Shown one piece after another: positions 1-10,650 of a stretch of 64,000 nucleotides of DNA. The stretch is from contig WHVA01000247.1 in assembly GCA_015179125.1 (NCBI GenBank), positions 93,535-157,534 of the forward strand, in the 5' to 3' direction. The position numbers and the translations under genes were made by a program. The stretch's first letter is position 1. Each line of letters starts with the position of its first letter. Under the pieces are notes generated by a model. It worked only from the letters and a program-made list of their open reading frames with translations. It was not told the origin of the DNA and did not search any database. Origin of the DNA: Gautieria morchelliformis. Taxonomy: Eukaryota > Basidiomycota > Agaricomycetes > Gomphales > Gomphaceae.

Positions 1-1
1 T

Positions 2-1076
2 CATGTTTGGAAACTTCATGGGCTCCCTGAAGAAATCATCAGTGATCGAGGCACACAGTTCATCTCCCAGTTCATGCGTGAGCTGAACAAACTTCTTGGT
101 GTCAAAGTCGCTGCCTCTACTGCTTATCACCCCCAAACTGATGGACAGACTGAAAGGGTTAATCAGGAGATTGAGCAATACCTTTGACTATTCATCAACC
201 AGCATCAGGATGATTGGTTCGAATGGATATCCTTGGCCGAGTTTGCCTATAACAACCGAATCCATGCCTCAACCCAGACTACACCCTTCATGTTGGACAG
301 TGGCCAACATCCAAGGCTGGGACTGGAACCAGTCTGGGAAACTCGACTTGAGGCCCTGGATGAGTTCACAACGCGGATGGAAGTGGCCACAAGAGAAGCT
401 CGTGCAGCCCTGTCCAAGGCAGCAGAGGACATGGCACGCTTCTATGACGTGCACCATAAAGCAGCCCCAGTTTATAAGCTTGGTGACAAGGTTTGGCTCA
501 ATGCACAAAACATCACAACCACTTGCACAATGAAGAAGCTAGACCACAAGTGGCTAGGCCCCTACACTGTTAATAAGGTGGTCTCACAAAATGCCTATGG
601 TCTAAATCTTCCTGCATCCTTTGGTAGCACACATCCAGTGTTCTCTGTCGTCCTGCTTCGGCCATATGAAGATGACCCAATTCTTGAACGTCATGCCCCT
701 CCACCCCCCCCCCCCCCCTGTCATATGGGATGGAGCCGAAGAATATGAAGTTGAAAGGATTCTAGACAGCAGGATGTTCCATGGAAGGTTGGAGTATTTT
801 GTGTGCTGGAAGGGCTATGGAACTGCCGATGATCTCTGGCTACCAGCGAAAGGTGTCTCTGGGGCAAAGCGACTCATTAAGGAATTTCACACACAGAACC
901 CAGAGGCACCTCAGCGTATCTCAGCAGCCACATACATGTCCCTCCCCTTCCAGAGATTTCAGAACTTCACAGAACCTTCCAGGCAAACTCTCTTCGACTG
1001 GACAGCAGGCAGGGCTTCTACTCATAATGTCAAGGGTCCAGAACCCCAAAGATTAGTGATATCAGCCTCCGCCTAA
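2..1076 (+). pseudogene. Ty3/gypsy chromovirus integrase C-terminal half plus chromodomain, broken
   Basis: This is the 3' end of a gypsy pol gene, entering from beyond the left edge. The first codons give the second catalytic Asp of integrase (SDRGTQF) and the catalytic Glu (QTERVNQE). They are followed by the typical NNRIHAS and TPFMLDSGQHP segments, then the GPY/F module (HKWLGPYTV). An in-frame TGA stands at 185-187, and the same frame reopens to 748. The chromodomain (EYEVERILD ... EYFVCWKGYG) lies in another frame, 720-1076, because of a frameshift inside a run of 15 C at 704-718. In living elements integrase inserts cDNA and the chromodomain targets chromatin. This copy could only work with both breaks repaired. 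Family assignment is firm. Whether the poly-C shift is programmed, mutational or a sequencing artefact is open. Confidence 0.9.
704..718. repeat. poly-C run of 15 at a frame switch
   Basis: Fifteen consecutive C residues encode a proline linker between the GPY/F module and the chromodomain. The reading frame changes here. Confidence 0.9.
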
Positions 1077-1455
1077 CCAATTCATTCCGATAAGCTATAT
1101 ATCCCCTCTCCACCTGTGACCGCTCACTTCCACTGCATTGACCCCACCACATCCATCAACCATGTCCTCGCCCACCATTGAGCTTGTTGCCCTCCCCAGC
1201 TTCACCCAAAACCTCTCTGACCTGCCAAACATGTCACGTGTCGATCCCACCCTCCTGCACTTCTCCGGCTTCTCGTCATCCAGAGCAGCCAGTGAAGCCA
1301 AGCTACAACGGATGCTTGACTGCCATGCTCTCGACGTCGCATGGTCTTCAAAGTGGTCCGTCAGCTCTGAGGACCTCACACCAGCGAAGAGTCAGGCACC
1401 CACTCGCCCTGCACTTGCATTCCTCAGACCCCGACACAGACAAGAGAACACGTAC
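1077..1455 (+). other. region between gypsy pol stop and LTR-like repeat
   Basis: After the TAA that ends the chromodomain frame there is a 107-codon open frame (1138-1461) rich in Ser, Pro and Leu, overlapped by another open frame. I recognise no domain. It may be a small downstream ORF of the element or chance. Confidence 0.3.
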
Positions 1456-2314
1456 TGTTAGAATAAATGGATAGCTATATCAAACATTATTCTAAGGTTT
1501 ATATAATCGTCTAACTGAGCTAACATCTGGGAGAAATGATCCATGCACCAGTCACAGTGCCTGCCCTGGAAAGCAGGCACCTGGGCCCTGGTCAGAAGAA
1601 ATATTGCTATGGGACTAATAGTCCCATACAGGACATCGGACACGATGGAGATTACAGTATACAGTCCTATCTATGGACGTACTGAATAGCTACCTCAGGA
1701 GAGAGGTACAGAGATGGCAAATGCCTTGCCAAGGCTGCTGTAGGCACACAGCACAGGACACACAAGTTTTCTATTCTATTCTATTCCCCTGACCAACTCC
1801 ACTGATTACGAGCTGTATTACATGTTGAAAGGGGCTTTGTACATTGCTCCAAGGTCCCAGCTTAGATACTTGTCAGTAGGACAAGTATCCCCATCATTGT
1901 TCCTGCTCCACAGCTGTATGCAGCCTGTGGAGCATTTCCACATTAACCTGACCCATTATATCACTATCTTGAACACTGGTAGTCACTACTATTTTAGTAT
2001 AAGTAGCTACCATAAATGTATGAACAAAACATCCAGAATATCATCCAGAACAATCCAGAATTGCTGTTTCACCTCCTGAAGTAACTGTAGACTTGTTTGA
2101 TAGCTACAGAGCTTATTTCTTGATAGATTTCTCTAATTCTTTGTTGAGAGTCTACTATAACCGGCTACACTATACTGTTCCGAAAGCGAAAGCTTCGGAC
2201 CCCTTGTTCCTCTGTTCTCACCTGTTTCTTCCTCGACTCGGTCACGTGACCTACATCAATCAGTGATGCACTCGCCCCACAGAGCTTAGTCAGCTCACGC
2301 ATATACCGTGCACA
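1456..2314 (+). repeat. LTR-like repeat, copy A
   Basis: Begins TGTTAGAATAAATGG and lies just after the chromovirus remnant, so it is probably its 3' LTR. The last 450 bp are clearly related to copies near 9040-9750 and 39190-39870. All share a TATA-like box with TAGTATAA..TAGCTA, then TGTTTGATAGCTACAGA, GAGTCTACTAT, and a perfect palindrome GGTCACGTGACC (2240-2251) followed by GCTTAGTCAGC. The exact ends are uncertain. Confidence 0.5.
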
Positions 2315-2709
2315 GGGGTGCACGAAGAGTCCCCACTCCCTGAGTCATCAAATATATCAATTCTGATATATCTGATCTATTATTCCTAAAACGTACTATG
2401 TCGGCGACCCTGTCTTCCTCAACAATGGCACCCCCCCTTGTGGAACCCCATACACTTTCGAAGGCTGGGTGGGGCATGTTTCCGTAACATGACAGGAGAG
2501 CGACTATGTCGAGCAAGGTTCTGAGGGCTGCACTTGCCCATGGACCCCAATCCCCCTGAGCTCATCATTGACCTGCGCTACCAGGGGGGGAAGGGCCAGG
2601 AGAGATGGTGGTCCCGCCTGTGGCATACTTGGAAACGATGTCTCGGTGGATGTTGGGGGCTAGGTGGCAGCTGTGCTTGTCGGGACGACAAGCATTGAGA
2701 GGGGGGTGA
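2315..2709 (+). other. unrecognised internal sequence ending in a polypurine tract
   Basis: No protein domain recognised. The last bases, 2696-2709 (TGAGAGGGGGGTGA), form a polypurine tract directly before an LTR start. The same tract precedes the 3' LTR of gypsy G1 (22049-22060, minus). This is therefore probably the 3' tail of another gypsy copy of the same family. Confidence 0.5.
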
Positions 2710-3188
2710 TGTCAGGGTTCATGTGTTTCCTTCCACAAGTTTCTATTTCCTTCCATGAGTTTCCATCACCTTCCATCAGTTTCCATAACATTCCGTCAGT
2801 TTCCGTAACCTTCCATCAGTTTCCATCACCTTCCATCAGTTTCCGTCACCTTCCATCAGTTTCCGTCACCTTCCATCAGTTTCTGTCACCTTCCGTAACC
2901 TTCTATGAGTTTCTATCATCTTCCACAAGTTTCCACAACCTTCCACAAGTTTCCGCCTCCCCTATTATGTAAACCTTGCCAGCACTATAAGACTGTAGCC
3001 AGTGTGGTGGCATTTCCTCAGCTTAATCTCTGAGGATACCCACTACACAGGCAAGTCCACATGTATCTATCGTTGGTAGACTTATAAACTGAGGATACCC
3101 ACTACACAGTTGGTTATTGTCCTTGTATCGGCCACTATCTCCTTGAGTATCTTTAGGTTGTGGCTTTGTCATTAGTGTTGCCCTCACA
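2710..3188 (+). repeat. gypsy LTR, TGTCAGGG...CCCTCACA
   Basis: 479 bp bounded by the inverted ends TGTCAGGG and CCCTCACA, immediately after a polypurine tract. Both ends match the G1 LTR family (TGTCAGGGG...CCCTTACA), but the interior differs because it carries a 20-bp minisatellite. A 20-bp phrase (CTGAGGATACCCACTACACA) occurs twice near 3030 and 3090. Confidence 0.6.
2726..2965. repeat. 20-bp minisatellite inside LTR
   Basis: About twelve degenerate copies of a unit close to AGTTTCCGTCACCTTCCATC. Each unit is itself two similar halves containing TTCC. Confidence 0.9.
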
Positions 3189-3637
3189 CCATCATACTAA
3201 GTAGGGGACGTTGATCATGTTTGATGGCGTGCCTGCTGGCATCAGCGAATAGTTGTTCGGCGAATGTGACAAAGGGCGAACAGAGAGGACATAGGGGAGG
3301 AGTGGTCGAAGTGAGGGGTGAAACCAAGTGAACACGGGAGGAGTGGTGAAAGGGGAAATGGGGATAACTAGGTGTAGGAAGTACACGAGTCGTGACAATC
3401 CGATCATAGGAACAACATTGAAAGGGGGTTGAGCAGAGGAGGTGATAGGGCCAGTGATGAACCACAAAGCTGGTCCAAGGATGCCGATCGCGCTTTGATG
3501 GCATGGCTATGGTGAATGGCGCGAATAGCGAAGATCAGTTGCCGAACCCGGTGAAGGGTGATCGGGGTGAACACGGAGATGGAGTGCGGCATGGGAAGAC
3601 AGAGCAACTGAGTATAGGAAATAAACGCGTCATGACA
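3189..3637 (+). repeat. TGTCA-family repeat, 3' part
   Basis: Related to the right-hand part of the complete element at 4188-5220. Shared phrases are TTGATGGCGTGCCTGCTGGC, GAGGAGTGGTCG and the terminal AATAAACGCGTCATGACA. It is truncated at its left by the LTR ending at 3188. It contains an internal duplication of the ATAA/GGTT...CGCCATC region. No coding capacity recognised. Confidence 0.6.
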
Positions 3638-4008
3638 CCCATATGTGTTTGTCTGCCATGGAAATTCATCACAAAATGGGGCACATCTCACAGAAGTCCC
3701 TACAACATCTACTCAATCATGGCATGGTATTGGGCATTGAACTGAGCTCCACAGACAATAGAATTGTCTGTGAAGCGTGCATTCAAGCCAAGATTGCACG
3801 CAAACCTCTTCCTCAAGAACTCAGAGACTGAACATCAAAATTCGGCGACAGAATTTATTCTGATGTCTGGGGACCTGCAAGGCACCTCATGATCGATACA
3901 AAGTCATACTATGTCTCTTTTATCGATGACTACTCAAGGGAATCAGTGATCTATCTCATGGCGAACAAATCGGAAGCATGTTCAAAATACAAGCTCTATG
4001 AGGCTTTG
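3638..4008 (+). pseudogene. Ty1/copia integrase fragment
   Basis: Encodes the pre-integrase zinc region (EIHHKMGHIS ... VCEACIQAK) and the first catalytic Asp of the integrase core (YSDVWGPARH), then YYVSFIDDYSRESVIYLM. It is very close to the copia-1/copia-3 family in this window. The frame is broken by a stop at 3829-3831. Both ends are cut by TGTCA-family repeats in opposite orientations, so only about 120 codons survive. Confidence 0.85.
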
Positions 4009-6044
4009 TGTCATGACCTGTCTATTTCCCTTACCCTGCTGTCTCTATGTTACCCCTTGTCACTCCCCCTGAATCTTCGCCTGAGTTCGCCCTACGCTTT
4101 GATCATCCTTTCCCTATGATCGCTCTATTCGCTGTTCGCCCCATTCTCCGAACGACTATTCACTGCTCGCATATTTCGCCAGCAGGCTGTCAAGATTGGT
4201 TTTCAAGCATTAATATCGTGTATTAGTGAACACAGCAAATGCCCGAATAACTTGTGCGAATAAGTATGCCGTTCGGCGAATAGGTGAACCAATGAATGTT
4301 CACAAGGTAAGAGGGTTTGCCTAAACGGGGCTCACTCTATCTACAGTCGTAGCAAAATAGCCTGTGGTTCTTGACGATGTAACGCGCAAGGTCTCACGGA
4401 AGGGCTGTCTAAGTCTCGACAATCCCTTCGCTGGCGAAGGTGCTCCTTCGGAGCCCTTCACCAACAGCACAGAAAATGGTTCGAAGGCTAAGGTAACGAA
4501 GATGAAGTATGAGAACTCACCAGTGATGCCTAAGTCCTTTGCTGGTCGAAGATAGAAATCTGCAAGAGAAGGCTTAAGACGATGATCACAGTGAGGTCAA
4601 GTTTGCACAAGATGCACGACGTATGATAATTGAACGGGGGAATATACATGCGAATGTAAACTACTTATATCGAATGCTCGTACAGTATCAGCGAATAGGA
4701 AAGAGGCCGTCACGAGTCAGGGTTGGATAGGGGTGCGCAGTCATGATACTAAGGAGATGGAATAAACATACAATAGAGTGAGGGAAGAATGTGAACGTGG
4801 AACGATGGAGAGTAAAAGGGGGCGAAGGCACTTATGGACAAAACCATGTCTTGGGACACGCATACATGCTATCCTGCACGGACTCTTCGTTGACTGGGTT
4901 GATCCTGCACGACCTATGGAAGGGACGCCCTGTGAACACACATTGGCCATATGAACACCCAATGGGGTTGGATTAAGAAGATGATGGGGCTAATGATGAA
5001 CCATCATGCTGAGTGATTGGTATCGATCATTTTTGATGGCGTGCCTGCTGGCGAAATGCGCGAGCAGCGAACAGCGGTTCGGGGGATGAGGCGAACAGTG
5101 AGTAGGGTGGATGTAGAGGAGGAGTGGTCGGCAGGTGCGGCGAACCCTGACGAAGATGCTAGGGAGTGACGAGGGGAAACATGGAGGTAGCGTGGTAGGA
5201 GAAATAAACCGGTCATGACACAGGCACGCCATCAAAACACGATCGACATCCCTACCCGGCATGATGGCTCGTCAGTAGCTCCATCAGCTTCTCGATCCAA
5301 CCCCCTTTTGGTGTTCATATGAGCAGGGTGCGTTCGCGGGACGTCCTACCCGTAGGTTGTGTGGAATCAACCCAGTAGATGAAGAACCTGTGCAGGGCGG
5401 TGTATATGTGGGCCCCAAGACATGATTTCATACATGCCTTCACCACCTTTACTCTCCATCGTTTCATGTTCTCCCTCTTCTCTCACTCTATTGTATGTTT
5501 ATTTCATCTATGTTGTATCACGACTGCACACCCCTATCAACCCTGACTCGTGATGGCCTCTCTCCTATTTGCTGATACCTTACGAGCATTCGATACAAGT
5601 AGTTTGCATTTGCATGTATATTCCCCAGTTCAATTATCATACGTCGTCCATCTTGTGCAAACTTGACCTTGCTGTGATCATCACCTTGAGCCTTCTCCTG
5701 GAGATTTCTATCTTCGACCAGAAGAGGACTTAGGCATCACTGGTGAGTTCTGATACTTCATCTTCGTTACCTTAGCCTTCAAGCTATTTTCTGTGCTGTC
5801 GGCGAAGGGATTGTCGCTACTTAGACAGCCCTTCCATGACACCTTGCACGTTACATCATCAGGTGCCACGGGCTAGTTCGCTACGACTGTAGATAGGGCA
5901 AGCTCCGTTCGGGCAACCCTCTTATCTTGTGAACATTTGTTGGTTCACCTATTCGCCGAACGGCATACTTATTTGCACAAGTTATTCGGGCATTCACTGT
6001 GTTCACTAATACGTGATATTAACGCCTGAAAACCAATCCTGACA
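4009..6044 (-). mobile_element. TGTCA-family element (outer), split by a second copy
   Basis: A minus-strand element whose 5' part is 6044 down to 5221 (starting TGTCAGGATTGG) and whose 3' part is 4187 down to 4009 (ending TCATGACA). The two parts join at the 5-bp sequence CAGGC, which is duplicated (4183-4187 and 5221-5225) around the inserted inner copy. TG...CA ends and a 5-bp duplication suggest a solo LTR or non-coding LTR-type element. I found no matching target duplication for the outer copy: left flank CTTTG, right flank GCATC. Confidence 0.65.
4188..5220 (+). mobile_element. TGTCA-family element (inner), complete
   Basis: 1033 bp from TGTCAAGATTGG to GGTCATGACA, flanked by the target duplication CAGGC. 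It lies in the opposite orientation to the copy it entered, so 4188-5050 and 5221-6044 form a palindrome with arms of about 830 bp, roughly 85-90% alike by eye. No protein domain is visible. Other partial copies in this window lie at 3189-3637, 41140-41706 and 42986-43137. Confidence 0.75.
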
Positions 6045-7059
6045 GCATCGTGTGAACCCAAACCTGTACATAATGCTGCATAGCATATCATACCATTCTC
6101 TCTCCGACTGTTTCAACCTGTATATTGCGCAGTTCAGACCGGACACATAGTGCTCCTTCCCAGGAGCTTCATACCCTCTCAGCTGGCACATGTAGATCAT
6201 CTCTGTGATTGGAGCATTGAGGTAGGCTCCATCTACATCGGTCTGTTCCAGCTCCCAGTCATTTCGGGCAGCAATTGCGGCAATGATGCGGATGGTGGAG
6301 AGTGTGGCGGTAGGGGAGAATGTTTCGTCATAGTCGATCCCTTCTATCTGTGAGAACCCTTGCGCAACAAGCCTTGTCTTGTGGGCTATAACCTCACTGC
6401 TAGCATTGTGTTTGTAGTGAAAGACTAGTTTGCTGCTGACAACATTCATGTTGTCCGGGGGTTTGACCAGGTCCCAGGTCCCTAGCGTCTCATTCTTTCC
6501 CAGCTCTCGCTTGATTGACGCATCCCACTGCAGCCAGTTGTCATGAGAGCGTGTGTCGGCGACGCTGACCGGGTCGTCTCCCGTGTCGCGTGTTTCGGCT
6601 GCCATCGAGTACTTGAGGGGATGACGCGTCTCCCCCTCGGTCTCAGCAGTGGTGGACTTACCTAGCTCTGTCACAGCAGCTAGTGCCATGCCGTCCATGG
6701 GCTGCAGCAGCCCTCGTGGGTATGCAGGCACATTTGTGCGACCCATGCTGCTGCCTGCACCGTCCATGGGCCACAGCAGTCCTCGCGGGTACGCAGGCAT
6801 GTTTGCGTGACCCATGCTGCTGCCTGCGCCATCAGCAATCCCTCGCACATATGTGGAGGGTTTCCGCGTACAGTGGCCCCTGCCCTGCGGCGGGTCGGCT
6901 GGTGGATCCACATCCTTGAACCCTTCGAGTGGGTCGACTCACACGGGACCGGTGGTTGGCTGTGGTGGTACCGGTGGTGGCCCTTGGTCCTGAGGGGTGC
7001 TGCTGCTGGCGCCCTGGCTGCCTTGGGTGTCAGTGTTTTGGAACCCTTCAAGACTTTGG
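6045..7059 (-). pseudogene. copia-B reverse transcriptase N-terminal half and upstream linker
   Basis: The minus-strand frame 6911-6006 shows the copia RT entry (TRLVAQGFSQIEGIDYDETF), AIAARNDWELEQTDVDGAYLN with the first catalytic Asp, and GYEAPGKEHY. It breaks off at FGFTRC, where the TGTCA repeat begins. Upstream of it is a proline/glycine-rich linker with a duplicated segment (AYPRGLLWPMDGAGSSMG and AYPRGLLQPMDG). A stop and a frame change separate it from the linker start near 7050. This family (copia-B) differs clearly from copia-1/2/3. It continues upstream at 8519-8757 and 10035-10265. Confidence 0.85.
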
Positions 7060-8518
7060 TGTTATTGCTAACACTTCAATCTATCAGAATGTGTCGTTTT
7101 ACGAGACTCAAAGAATATTAAACAATGCTGCAGCACAACTCCGGAAATAATTTAATATTTGTACCTTGGTTGCAATCCACATAATAACTAGTCCAAGTTA
7201 ATACGGATGGAAGGCAATACGTTTCTTAGCAGCACTGAACAATAAACTAAAAGAGTGTAGGTTCAAGGACACTATCGGGGTCCAAGCGTATTCCAAAATA
7301 TAAAGGAATGTACTTAGCAGGTGAGTTTATAAATGGACTGCCCTGATAATCTACCAGCGCACAGCAATAAAACGAGGGATGAACGAGTTTTAGAAGTGAC
7401 TTGTGAAAGTCTCTAATCAGGAAAATCGACTGATCAGATCGTCTCAGGTATTGGAGTGCGAATGGCAAGACTATCAATTGACAGACTCACTCTGTAGAAT
7501 TACACCTGGAGGATTAGTCTAGGTGGCTAAGCAGAAAAGTATCTACTTAACAAGGAATTAGACACTAAAGTAAGTGAATAACCCTAGCTGGGATTAGCAG
7601 CTTAGTAAGATGCAAGTCACACGAGGTCACGTGGATAGAAGATGTTAGATTGCTAGAATGAATGATGATCCTAGGGGGTCAGAATGGCCTCCTTTTATAT
7701 TGTAAATTACACAGGATTATGTAAAATGGGGAGCTTCTATCTATTAGGCGAGTGATGTCATAAGTAAATATTTGCGCAGCTAAAACACACCCTTGTAACT
7801 ATAGTGGTGTGTTTGTGCAAGGAAATTAAGAATAGCTAGCCAATCACCTTCCCTGATTTGCACTGCTCAGCATAGCCTTACACAGCCCTGCATAGACTTG
7901 CATAGCCTTGCATAGCCCTGCACAGCCCTGCACAGCCCTATGACATCAAGGGTCCTATTTCAGGGGTTGTAGCATTGAGCTTGGAGGCTCATTGTCCAAT
8001 AGGATTGATTGAATATACACCCTAGTTTTGGTTCTGCATATCATTGGGCAGTCTTGCACACAGCCTTACACAGCCATGGTTGCTATGAAGCAAGTCATGT
8101 GTCTGCTGGGTTTGAACTATATTTAAGTGTACAGGCTTGTGTAAGCTGCACCGGATATTCCCAATCTCACCAGCTGAGATTGAAAGAGCCAAAGTGTCGG
8201 AGTTGTGGGTGTTTGAGGACGTGCGGCTCTGAATTAGCGCATTCGAGGATCGCTCCGGTCGGAGTTTGAAATTGGGCGCTGATGACAAAGCTATGGACTC
8301 TCATGGGTTCATAGCCTTTGTCAAGCACAGTAAAGCTGTTTTGAGCCAAGGAGGTCAGAATAATTGGCGAAGATATACAAGAAAATTCAAGGAATATTCT
8401 AAAGACAGTTCCCCATCAAAGCTGCGTGTATTGGCTGATGTTAAGATGGGAAAAAGGTTTTTTACAGACTTTTTAATGCTTTTTTCGAGATTTTTAGGCT
8501 AGAAAGATGGTTCCTACA
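7060..8518. other. 1.46-kb non-coding insertion in copia-B, TG...CA ends
   Basis: Interrupts the copia-B linker. The ends read TGTTATTGC and TTCCTACA, as in an LTR, but I find no target duplication. A TATA-like stretch (TTTTATATTGTAA, near 7694) lies inside. No coding region is convincing; the open frames near 8000-8500 show no recognisable domain. Confidence 0.4.
7871..7940. repeat. 10-bp tandem repeat
   Basis: Seven consecutive decamers of the type CATAGCCCTG / CACAGCCCTG. Related single decamers recur near 8050-8075. Confidence 0.85.
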
Positions 8519-8757
8519 CAGTCAGACTCCCCCTCAGCCAGTGTGTCAGCAGGAGTAATGAGGATGGGGGCGTCAAACATGATGTTACGTTTGACCGTGA
8601 TGCGGCGCTTCCCGGGCCAGTAAACCCTGTGCCCTTTACTCTCATCACTGTACCCCATCACCTCCCTTCATTGGATTTCGACTCCAGCTTGCTAGCATGT
8701 TCTTTTAGCACAAACATCCTTGTGCCCCACTCAGGTAAGTTGGTGAGATCGGGCTTC
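8519..8757 (-). pseudogene. copia-B integrase C-terminal fragment
   Basis: Read on the minus strand, the segment starts KPDLTNLPEWGTRMFV. After small frame shifts it goes on to the YWPGK-like and FDAPILITPADTLAEGESD-like blocks that close a copia integrase module. It fits directly downstream of 10035 and upstream of 7059, so the three pieces are one element opened by two insertions. Confidence 0.75.
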
Positions 8758-10034
8758 ATGTTGTGACAAACGCAATTATTTCACTCCAAATCATTTATAT
8801 ATAAAAGGAAACTAATAAAGAAAGAAAAGAAAATCAAAAGAAAAATCAAAAGAAACAAAAATTATATTCATGATAGACGTCGGCGCAGACGACGATCACA
8901 CGAAATTTATGTCATGCTATATTACTGACAAATCGGGTGATATACAGGAGTTCGAGCGTCGACCACGTGCGGTCGATCAGGGACGGCGCGCCTATCGGGT
9001 GATGGCATCGGCCATGACGTCGACAGGCGCCAGGCCATAGGCACCGAGGGGTGCGGGCACCAAATGCCGCAGAAAATAATAGACTGCGCAGGGGTATGAG
9101 ATACTGTGGAGCGACCTGAGAAAGTCACCTGCAGTATACATATTCAATCAGCTGCCCCACAGAAAGGGCACAGAGACAGCGGCCCCATCTCCAAGACCAG
9201 CATATATGCTGGGCAGGGTAGACTCAGATGCATTTTTCTATTCTAATATCATGACACGTCTGACTGATTACTATCTTAACATCATGTGGACAGGGGCTTT
9301 GTATACTAGGTACAGATCTCTATTTCAAGGCCCAGACAATCCTAACACCATCCCCATCACCCCATGACCTTATGACTATAAATTAGTCACCCCTTAGTTA
9401 CAAAGTAGTTTTTCGACCCATCCATCCAATATCTTGAACACTAGTAGTTACTATCAATATAGTATAAATAGCTAGTACACATGTATGAACGAGATCATCC
9501 AGAATCGATTATTCTGCCTCCTGAAATTGCTGTAGTCTTGTTTGATAGCTACAGAGCTCAGATCTTGATAGTTTATTCCAAATCTTCGTTGAGAGTCTAC
9601 TATCACTGTTTACTCTATACTACCTTAAAAGCGAATGCTTTTGATTTGACTATCCCTTGGATCAACGCCGTTCTTCTGTCGACGCGGTCACGTGACCCTC
9701 ATTCATCAGTGCTGGACGCGCCTCGAAAGGCTTAGTCAGCGCACAGAAGAAGGACGATGTAGAGAGGGAAGCCTCACTGGAGTGACAAACTGCGCAGAAC
9801 TACTGATGCAGCTGGTAGTGAGCGGGAAAGAGGAGTCTCTATTACTAATCTAAGTGGACTCATTACATACTCTGATAACAATGGGAGTGGCACAAGGTGA
9901 CATTGTACTAAAAGACAAGAAAAACCTATAATCTCCAACTAGAGAGCGTAGCTCTCTTACAACGAACACAGTGGTTTCAATCACTGAGCAATAGAATTCC
10001 ACTTGTTAAAGGCACTAATTGATATCTTAATCTA
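8758..10034. other. 1.28-kb insertion in copia-B carrying LTR-like copy B
   Basis: Splits the copia-B integrase between GAKF (10035) and KPDL (8757). The left 280 bp are A-rich (AAAGAAAAGAAAATC...) and unrecognised. The middle is LTR-like copy B. The right 280 bp (9751-10034) are unrecognised. No target duplication is evident. Confidence 0.5.
9040..9750 (+). repeat. LTR-like repeat, copy B
   Basis: Shares its start phrase (CACCGAGGGGTGCGGGCACC, near 9047) with copy C near 39193. Its right half matches copies A and C, including TATA-like TAGTATAAATAGCTAG, TGTTTGATAGCTACAGAGCT and the palindrome GGTCACGTGACC (9686-9697). Confidence 0.7.
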
Positions 10035-10265
10035 AAACTTCGCACCGTGCACTAGCTCATATGGTGTTTTGCCATCGAGTGCACGTGTCGAAGTCCTGTT
10101 CTTTAGCCAGACCACGTGTTGTACTGACTCTGTCCACAGGAATTTGGGTAGGTTCGCTGTGAGGAGCATGGCCCGTGCGTGCTCTAACAGTGTCCTGTTC
10201 AGGGGCTCTGACACACCGTTCTCTTCTGGCGTTGGAGCAGTGGCCCCTGGAGCAGAGTAGGCCAG
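10035..10265 (-). pseudogene. copia-B integrase core fragment
   Basis: The minus frame reads PEENGVSEPLNRTLLEHARA, the block that normally carries the catalytic Glu (usually ...GVAERLNRT). Here the residue before LNRT is Pro and Glu is retained one position earlier. It continues FLWTESVQHVVWLKNRT and TPYELVHGAKF, then stops where the insertion begins. Confidence 0.85.
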
Positions 10266-10501
10266 AGACCCGGCCCTGGGCTGAGGTACAGCCAGGGAGT
10301 CAGGGTACTGTAGTAGTCACTGTCACATAGATTAGGTCACCAAATCACCTCTTCTGCTGCTACCTTCAGCAGGTTTCCGCTGCGAGCTCCCCAGCTCTTC
10401 TCCTTGAGCACCGAGAGCTGCCTCTCCACATGGTGACACCGTGAGATTCGATCCTGACTAATACCTGCTGCGACGCAAAATCGAACGATGGACATGTTCT
10501 A
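10266..10501. other. unrecognised spacer
   Basis: No gene or repeat recognised. It lies between the copia-B integrase fragment and the Helitron 3' end. The base beside the Helitron (10501, A on plus, T on minus) fits Helitron insertion preference. Confidence 0.5.
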
Positions 10502-10529
10502 CTAGGTGGGTACCCGCGCTTCGCGCGGG
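10502..10529 (-). other. Helitron 3' terminus: hairpin plus CTAG
   Basis: On the minus strand CCCGCGC-GAA-GCGCGGG (10529-10513) forms a 7-bp stem with a 3-base loop. It is followed by TACCCAC and CTAG (10505-10502), then T. This matches the known hairpin + CTRR-T rule for Helitrons. Confidence 0.85.
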
Positions 10530-10650
10530 GGTGTAGGTCAAACGCATCGGTAAGGTCAAGTGCATTGGGGAAAATAAAAGTAACCAATTTGAATCAAGTA
10601 AAATCAAGTAACACACATAAACCATATCAAGAGAAGTGGATATAATAAAA

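Noticed and set aside
208-235. tRNA B-box-like GGTTCGAATGG
   Set aside because: Lies within the integrase coding frame, and no A box or cloverleaf fits.
1138-1461. 107-codon ORF after the chromodomain as an env-like or accessory gene
   Set aside because: No recognisable domain and overlapped by an equally open frame; listed only as a region.
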